Part shown: in pieces, positions 57,921 through 64,000 of the stretch
Layout of the letters: the number at the start of each line of letters is the position of its first letter
How positions within the stretch are numbered: the first letter of the stretch is position 1
Assembly (NCBI GenBank): GCA_035079385.1
Contig: JAVHKY010000008.1
Coordinates: 5,936,001 to 6,000,000 of the forward strand
Direction: 5' to 3'
DNA from: Aspidiotus rigidus
Taxonomy: Eukaryota > Arthropoda > Insecta > Hemiptera > Diaspididae
Length of the DNA: 64,000 nt
Program-made: the position numbers and the translations under genes
The notes under the pieces: generated by a model
What the model saw: only the letters and a program-made list of their open reading frames with translations
The model's database searches: none
What the model was told of the DNA's origin: nothing

Positions 57921-58439
57921 ATTATTTATAGGGGGCACAACTTATATTTGCGAGAATTTCGGCTAAAAGTGGGGCGACAAGAGGAATACATGGTACAAAT
58001 TTCAAATTCATGTACTTAAGGTATCTAACTTTCATATGGGCGCAATTTTCAATCTTTAATTTGCAGAAATCGGGTTTTTAGTATTTGAGTGCACAACTGA
58101 CGTGCCAAATGCCACAATAGTGGACGCTGGTATTCTTCTGATTAAATTGGGCCACTCTGACGCGTACGGGCTATGATGTACTCGATTTTGAGTGCCCTAA
58201 AATCGTCGTTGCAATTAGTTGGAGTTCTAATTTCTTTTTAAAAAGTAACAGAGTTCCACGAATATATCATGAAATCATGAACTAGATTTCGTGTACGATC
58301 TACGAATAGTGTACGGCGTGAAATGATTCTTTGGAAGACGGCTAAGTCGACCTCCTCACCGTGTCTTCTGAGTAACGCTAACAGATTTACACTGATCAAA
58401 ATAATACATCACGTTCTAGAAAAAAAAAAATTGAAATTT

Positions 58440-58690
58440 GGTCAATTTTCCTCCGCGGTGAATTATTTACAGCGAATTTTCATGGAATCCTTTGGTCTTA
58501 CCTTCGATTCCAAATACTCCTGGACTCTCTGCACCAAACTTTTAAAAACCAAATGCCTACACTCACTGAATGTCCTTGAGATATCTATTCCACACTCGCT
58601 CTGGATGCAATCGCAAGCTCGTCTTTCAGCCTTATCTGCTGTAAACTAGACTACGTATCCCCAATATATGACAAGAAAATATTTAAATTT
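58440..58690 (+). pseudogene. I-like LINE fragment (RT thumb region)
   Basis: A reading with F-G-L-T-F-D-S-K-Y-S-W-T-L, L-L-K-T-K-C-L-H-S-L-N-V-L and, after a shift, K-L-D-Y-V-S-P-I-Y-D matches, block for block, L-G-L-L-F-D-Q-N-L-S-W-T-L ... K-L-D-Y-G-A-P-I-Y-N of the LINE at 43585-46950. The fragment is short, has frameshifts and lacks the catalytic core. Confidence 0.75.
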
Positions 58691-59203
58691 CAGAAGATTT
58701 CACTGTATCAATTAATCACAACCTGGACATGTACTGAGAGATCAAAATATTAGGGTTAATGTGAGACTCAGGATATTACAATGCTATTTTTAGTCCATAC
58801 TTAGATATATTCCAGAAACGTGGATCAAATCAAAAAAGGAGGAGAAGAAGATCAATGCGTTCGAAATTTAGGGTTCAGAAAGCTGCTGAAAATTAAATGG
58901 AGATATATGACCCGCGATGAAGAAAAACTGTGAAGAGGGAAAAGGCCAAGTATGGTGCTGTTCCAAACAATCAAGTATTCTAAAAGCAAGTTTCTGAAGG
59001 CAAAAATACAACGGGGCAGTTTTTTCAAAGTAGCTACAGAAGATGAAATTGCTGAAAAAGTCGGCAGAGGCTGAAGGAGATCCACAACGACATCTACGTT
59101 TGGGTTTAACTGAAACACCTTTATACTCTATCCACTGTAAGATGACGGGTGGACATCGACGTCTCTAGTTACTGGACAGGGCATCAAGGGAGGGCGGTGT
59201 ATA

Positions 59204-59746
59204 CCGGGTGGGGCAAAAAGATGTTACCAATTAAATGGGAGTTTGAACTAAATTCACTCCAGCTGAAAAAAGCGAAAGGTTAGATGCACACATTAAATCT
59301 ACGAAATTTGTATCTCAATTTTATCTTCAATTTGCGCCCCTACTCAACTTTCTACGACATTTCTGAGCCGAGTTATGGACCAAAATGTGCCAAAATTCTC
59401 AAAAATTAAAAATTGCTCAAACTTCCATATATAATCCGATTTGAAAGTGAAATTTAACGCCGATTCCGAAAAAAATACCTAAATTACCCTATGAAGCTTG
59501 GAAGTGGGTGATTTTTTAATTTCTTATTTTGTAAATCTTGGCAAATTGGTCAATATTTGTCACATTTTGGCCCATAACTTGGCTCGGAAAAGTCGGAGAA
59601 ACTTCGGATATGGCTCAAATTAAAGATAAAATTGAGATACAAAATTCGTACATTTAAACTACACGTCTAACGTTTTACGTTTTTGCGTTACGACAGATCT
59701 AGCGCAAGCTCCCATTTAACTGGTAACATCTTTCTGCCCCACCCGG
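59204..59746. mobile_element. Tc1/mariner-like MITE with long inverted ends
   Basis: Starts CCGGGTGGGGCAAAAAGATG and ends with the inverse ending TGCCCCACCCGG, with TA (or TATA) on both flanks. About 200 bp at each end pair, including GTTATGGACCAAAATGTGCC against ACATTTTGGCCCATAACTTG. The ends match the right ends of the fold-back copies A and B, so all three share terminal sequence and probably a transposase source. No coding frame. Confidence 0.85.
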
Positions 59747-59749
59747 TAT

Positions 59750-61290
59750 ACAACAAAAAAATGTAAATATAATTAGTATAGGCTGTATTCTTAAGTTGTA
59801 CTTGAAATGTTGGAGCAACTTCTGCATCAGAGACGCAAAATACCTGCCTGCACCTTAGGTTGAAAAAACTTTGAAACTTACAATTTTCAGTTTTCACACA
59901 TCTGTCGGATGTACCGGACTAAAATTTAGACATGTAATTGAGCAAAAGAAAAAAATTAATCGAGCACGAAAATACATTATGATTTACCCGATTTCGCAAT
60001 ATGCCGCGCCGCTAATATTGCTTCCATTACCGCATTTTAAAATTTTCAAACTTCCATACCTTAACGCGGACTTTTATTTTAAGGTCTGAAAAAAGTATCG
60101 GAGATGGCCTTTGAAAACCCTTGTAATTCTCGCGAACTGTAGCACTTTCGCTCGACGTAAGAAAATTGAAAAATTCTCTCGCGATATTAACTTTTCCTCC
60201 AAAAAAAAGTGGGCTTGCCAAAACGTTTTTCTGAGTGTGTCTATTTTTAAAATTCGTGTAGGGACCTTTTCACAATTCATATACTTTCTTCTACCAATAT
60301 CTTTCCTCTCAAGTTTATTTTGATGTTGCACCCTGTGTATATCGTCAACGTCTCGTTACTTACGAGAAGTTTCCATCAAATATCATTTCCGCGAGCTCCT
60401 TTTCCCTTCCTTTGTTCGCGAGAAGACTTAATCCTATAGCTATTCGAATTTTTTTTTGTTTTAATGTCGGCGCAAACGAACGCATAATCTGCTCGGCTTA
60501 TGGTAATTTCGGACGAAAAACACCCCGTCTTGTACGCGATCGTTTGCCATCCCTCATGCCACCTTCATCTATATACATATGCCGAGCATCCTGTGGTGAT
60601 GGTTCTGAATGTTGTCTAATACGCCTATATCTATGCGCCCGTTGCGTTATTAATCATTAATTCATTTCATTCGGGTTGCTAGTTTTTATACCGGCGAGAC
60701 GAACCGGAGCTTTTGTTAAGGTGCATGCAACGCGAGTAAAAAGGCCAACGTAACAAAAAATAAAGAATACGATTGCCCATGCCACAATCATAACTCAACC
60801 TTGTTTCCTCGGTGTAATGGAATAATTACTTTCATTCACGCTCGTGATATTGCCGTACGTACTTAACGTTATTATATCAACTTTCATTACACGCCATTGC
60901 GAGCGCTAGAAAAGTTATTTCATTTTTCTATTTACTGACTTTCGACTCGGCGTTATTGTTTTTCGCTACTTGAATGAAGAAGTTTGAAGACCAAAAGTTT
61001 ATCCTCATCTATTTGATTCGCGCAAAAGAATTATTTAAATTGTAACCAAACTTTGCAAACTCGCAAAACGGATTTCTTAAACTTTATAAAGAATGAGAAG
61101 TGCAAAGAACGAACAATATGTAAATGAGATTGGTTCGATAAGTGATTTGTACACAAATCGAACCTTTTGTACCTAAAAATTGAAAAGATCTCAGGTGTAC
61201 ACTGTCTTCTACTCTATTAGTTTGCTTACAAGAGCACCTTCGGTATTACCTCATCAAAGTTGTTACGCTACTGAGGAATAAGGCCTCAAA
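59750..61290. other. Intergenic, no gene recognised
   Basis: Overlapping short frames on both strands at 60027-60331 have no family resemblance. GTTGCACCCTGTGTATA at 60324-60340 resembles a MITE end but no partner end was found. Confidence 0.4.
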
Positions 61291-61299
61291 CATTAGTAC

Positions 61300-61445
61300 T
61301 TATTGTAATCTAATTGGCTGCAACTACTGCTTAGTGATTGGTTCATTCGCTCATGTGCTGCATTTTTATTGGCTACCAGGTTTGCTATCATCCTATTGGT
61401 TAATTCTGGTCTTCCTGTCTCGTCCAATCACCAAACTGAAGAATC
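61300..61445. promoter_or_regulatory. CCAAT-motif cluster, 3' side of degenerate PLE
   Basis: Four ATTGG words and one CCAAT in 130 bp (61313-61432). A related cluster with two CCAATCAG words and a TATAAAA sits at 62384-62450 on the other side of the PLE remnant. Such repeated promoter-like ends would fit the terminal repeats of Penelope-type elements, but no transcription evidence is available. Confidence 0.4.
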
Positions 61446-62345
61446 TTTCATTGTCAAACGTGATTATATTTTTGAAGAGGCTGGTTTCTCACCTATTTGA
61501 TTTTGCAATCTCCATCTGTTCCCAGAGTTTTCTTATTTTCAGACAGTTTTCTACACGCATGACACTGAATATTCTTTCGCAATTGTTTTCTTCTTGATTG
61601 CAGTGTTTGCCAAATAGTGACTTCCCATCTTCTTTTTCCCTTCATGTCTTGTGCTCTTTTCTCAAACTCTCACCAATGTAGAGCCTTTGCAAGGTTTGCA
61701 ACTGAACTTGTGCACTCCGCCTAAGCTTCCTCTGTCTGTTTGTCGCTCATTATGGGTGCCCAGATTCGCATCATAATCGCTGAACGCCTTTAGAGATTTG
61801 TTTACTTACCTTGACCCGGAGTACTTTCTTACTATGTTGTCATCGGTCGTCTTCTTTGCTCGCATTTTCCCAAGAACTCCTTCAACTACGCTTCTTGCTG
61901 CTTTATTATCTCAATTTCTTTCTTCTTCTGTTCATTGTCCCTCTGAATGCCCAGTAACCTGTGTCTGGGGTGGTGGTAAGAGTCGTTTGAAATTATGGTA
62001 TCGGTGTGCTTTGACTTCTTGTAGATTTTGTACTCGTATTTTGTCCTGTTGTTCTTTAGTCTGAGCGTTAGGACCAATTAGTTGATGGTGTGAATTTGAT
62101 GCTCTTATTCATCGCTTTCGTTTCTAAAAGGAAGTTGTCCACCTTTCTATTGGGGCCTGATCACAAAATTAAGATATCATCTACGTATTTAGCCCGATAT
62201 TTGATCGAGTTGTTGAACTTACTACCTCCCAATATCTTTTTTTCCGGGTCATTCACGAATATCTCCGCCACTATTGATGATCCCATCGCTAGTCCTTTTT
62301 TCTGACAGCAGAACTTGTAATTGAATCGGCAATAGCTCTAGTCCA
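61445..62345 (-). mobile_element. Degenerate Penelope-like element of a second family
   Basis: On the minus strand, read across several frames: K-K-G-L-A-M-G-S-S-I-V-A-E-I-F (RT block, about 62260-62303), then K-Y-R-A-K-Y-V-D-D-I-L-I-L (Y-V-D-D at 62176-62187). Toward 61700 there is G-G-V-H-K-F-S-C-K-P-C-K-G and then L-Y-I-G-E (61670-61685), a GIY-YIG endonuclease with its cysteine pair. Motif details (G-L-A-M-G-S, V-H-K-F) differ from the G-I-P-I-G-S, V-Y-K-I type of the other PLEs here, so it is a separate family. Many stops and shifts; inactive. Confidence 0.8.
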
Positions 62346-62383
62346 CGATCACTGCCACTATTTTCGCGCAGCAAAACGTATGA

Positions 62384-62450
62384 ACCAATCAGGACGCAGT
62401 ATCGTTGTACCCAATCAGATCACAGTACGAGACGTATTAGACTATAAAAA
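62384..62450 (+). promoter_or_regulatory. CCAAT boxes followed by TATA-like word
   Basis: ACCAATCAGG at about 62384 and CCCAATCAGA about 28 bp later precede CTATAAAAAC at about 62443. The spacing resembles a simple pol II promoter. It lies at the 5' side of the degenerate PLE but points away from it, so its role is uncertain. Confidence 0.35.
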
Positions 62451-62689
62451 CTAATATTAAAGTCTTGTTACTGATGATGAAGTGGCACCTAAAAGTACTC
62501 TTGCAAGCTGACTAATAAGGTGGGATACACTTGAGATCTTGTTAATTTTCAGTGTTCTACTCGCACCTTATCACCTTCAGATAGCCGTACTCTTGAAATA
62601 ACAGAAACTAAAAAGTAATGTGGAGGACTACAAGAAGTTCAGACGCACACATTTCTCTTCTTTTTTGCCCAAGTTACAATATATCACAC

Positions 62690-63770
62690 TTACTCCTCTT
62701 TACTCCGACCCAAAGGCAATGAATTGTTGTATTCCCCAGGTCCTCCCCTACGGTACCGCACTCGTTCGCTCATTGCCAACTTTCTGGCCGCACCGGCCCA
62801 ATACTCAAATCTTCCATCATTTCAAATGCTCTAAGCTCACTTAATTCCACCCTTCTATCACTTCAGTCCCATCCCGGCACTCACCTCAAACTTATGCTCT
62901 CACTTCCTATATTTTCATCCATCCACTCCACCTGGTTCAACCCGTGACGTCTTCAACTCTAAGCTTAATGACGTCATCGTCTCTATCTTCGGGATATTGA
63001 CGCTTTTGGAACGTCATCAACCCGGGAAATTCCTCAAACTTGGTGACGTCATCATCCCTAATTTTGGCATTTATACGTTTTTTTAATGTCATTAACTTGT
63101 GACGTCAACAAACTTAACTTTGGCACATATTCACTTTTGTTAAGTCTTCAGCACAAATTTTAATGACGTCATTCACTCGTGATATCATTTCTTAAACTTG
63201 ATAACGCGATCACCTCGTTACGTCAACGTCCCTAACTTTGGCACATACATGCTTTTGTAACGTCGTCAATCCATGACGTCTTCAGCTCAACTTTGATGAT
63301 GTCATCACCCCGTGACGTCATCATCTCTACCTTCGGGACATTGACGCTTTTGTGACGTCATGAACCTCAACCTTGATGACGTCAACTCGCGACGTCATCC
63401 CCTCTCACAACCTAAACAGTCGTCTCAAACTTGGGCCCTTACTTTCTTTTATCTAATCCTCTTCGGTCGAATTCTATCCCTGACATCTGTCTCGCTCTCA
63501 CTACAAGCTAGCTTAACAGAATAACTTCTTCAGAATTTCCCTCCCACCTAATTTGCCACACAAACGGGTCTACAGCGGGACCAGAACCGGATATGCGGTC
63601 TCCATCCAAGGTGATACCTTATCCTTCCGTATGAGGGACTCTGCTTCCATATTTAGCGCCATGCCCCTTCCTTCGCACTCCACTTCTGTCCTCCCCGCAG
63701 ATTCCTTATACTATCTGGTTCTTTCTTAACCTTATAATTGCTATACAAGACCCTCATTCTAGAATCAATA
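62690..63770 (+). pseudogene. I-like LINE remnant with an expanded repeat in its middle
   Basis: At about 62755-62835 a frame reads R-T-R-S-L-I-A-N-F-L-A-A-P-A-Q-Y-S-N-L-P, matching R-R-L-I-L-T-S-N-F-L-S-S-V-S-Q-F-P-E-L-P of the LINE at 43585-46950. The following P-S-T-P-P-G-S matches its P-P-W-T block. At about 63550-63665, I-C-H-T-N-G-S and then, after a frameshift, T-G-Y-A-V-S-I...M-R-D-S-A-S-I-F-S-A match its RNase H start (I-C-F-T-D-G-S...I-A-S-I-F-T-A), with the first catalytic Asp changed to Asn. Between them, where the other copy has only about 120 bp, lies the TGACGTCA array. Confidence 0.75.
62943..63420 (+). repeat. Array of TGACGTCA (CRE-like) words
   Basis: About 16 words of the form GTGACGTCATCAAC or close variants occur in 480 bp, seven of them containing the exact octamer TGACGTCA. 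They are spaced irregularly by 15-45 bp with recurring linkers such as CTTTGGCACAT, TTTGTAACGTC and CTCAACTTGATG-like words. TGACGTCA is the full CREB/ATF site, but repeats of this kind elsewhere in the window (10.8, 11.3-11.7, 28.7, 35.5, 53.7 kb) suggest a repeat family rather than a dedicated enhancer. Confidence 0.85.
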
Positions 63771-63818
63771 CGTTTTTGTATGAAATTACGGTCATCCATA
63801 ATGACGAGGATATTGGAG

Positions 63819-63885
63819 AGAGTAACACAGAAGAAAAATGCAAAAGACCGCTGCGGTCTTTTGCATTTTTCTTCTGTGTTACTCT
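63819..63885. repeat. Near-perfect palindrome, 33-bp arms with one-base centre
   Basis: Left arm 63819-63851, AGAGTAACACAGAAGAAAAA through CAAAAGACCGC, is the exact reverse complement of 63853-63885 around a single T at 63852. Beyond the arms, GAGGATA (63807-63813) pairs with TATCCTC (63892-63898) after a few mismatches, extending the symmetry to about 92 bp. Origin unresolved: a tiny MITE, a fold-back replication error, or an assembly or library hairpin artefact. Confidence 0.9.
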
Positions 63886-63899
63886 TTCGAGTATCCTCG

Positions 63900-64000
63900 T
63901 AACCCTCATTCTACTAATCCTATCGTTCAACAAATCCTCATTCTTATAGACTCGTTTAGTTATTCTTAATCCTCCATCCCTTTGCTATAGGTGCCGGGAT
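63900..64000. other. Window end, nothing recognised
   Basis: No feature seen in the last 100 bases. Confidence 0.5.

Noticed and set aside
62941..63420. CRISPR-like array
   Set aside because: The repeated words are short and variable, spacers are irregular and themselves related, and the genome is eukaryotic.

Overview
The window is eukaryotic, and most likely from an arthropod, probably an insect. It has spliced coding sequence with short introns and an AT-rich background with long homopolymer and TTTA microsatellite tracts. It also has a very heavy load of Penelope-like (GIY-YIG) elements, I-like, R1-like and CR1/Jockey-type LINEs, hAT and Mutator-like DNA elements, and a nuclear copy of mitochondrial cox2/rrnL in an arthropod-like form. 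The species is not identifiable by reading. Nothing prokaryotic was seen (no operons, rRNA operon or CRISPR).

Layout. 1-3.8 kb: two Penelope-like elements (PLEs) tail to tail with a LINE fragment between them. 3.8-8.45 kb: intergenic sequence, microsatellites and dispersed repeats. 8.45-9.7 kb: a decayed LINE reverse transcriptase. 9.8-15.2 kb: repeats rich in TGACGTCA and in ACTAGGC-type words, with no gene recognised. 15.37-16.79 kb: a non-autonomous hAT-like element with an 8-bp target duplication that carries degenerate mitochondrial cox2 and rrnL sequence. 18.5-28.9 kb: a nest of insertions, comprising a minisatellite split by a PLE plus a fold-back repeat element, then a second fold-back copy split by the best-preserved PLE of the window (23709-26690, open 704-codon frame, 646-bp terminal inverted repeats, 11-12 bp target duplication). 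28.9-31.7 kb: an R1-like LINE broken up by a tandem repeat that itself holds a 198-bp MITE. 35.7-37.1 kb: a second R1-like LINE on the minus strand, with a piece resembling a PLE tail inside it.

37.49-39.56 kb holds the only convincing host gene: four exons with matching splice phases encoding a 205-residue secreted protein with a TPR-like helical region. 40.3-42.3 kb is a Mutator-like element with an intact FLYWCH + MULE transposase and subterminal repeats at both ends. 43.6-46.95 kb is a 5'-truncated I-like LINE with a near-complete RT-RNase H frame, flanked by a target duplication. 47.6-49.9 kb is a 2.3-kb element with long inverted ends. 52-57.3 kb has GTCGATTT-type repeats in opposite orientations and a nested MITE. 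58.4-63.8 kb has LINE remnants, a Tc1/mariner-like MITE, a degenerate PLE of a second family flanked by CCAAT motifs, and a LINE remnant whose middle has been replaced by an array of TGACGTCA-type words. A 67-bp palindrome with perfect 33-bp arms lies at 63.82-63.89 kb.

Apart from the four-exon gene, almost all coding sequence belongs to transposable elements. The region looks like a heterochromatin-like insertion nest in which successive layers can be ordered by who interrupts whom.
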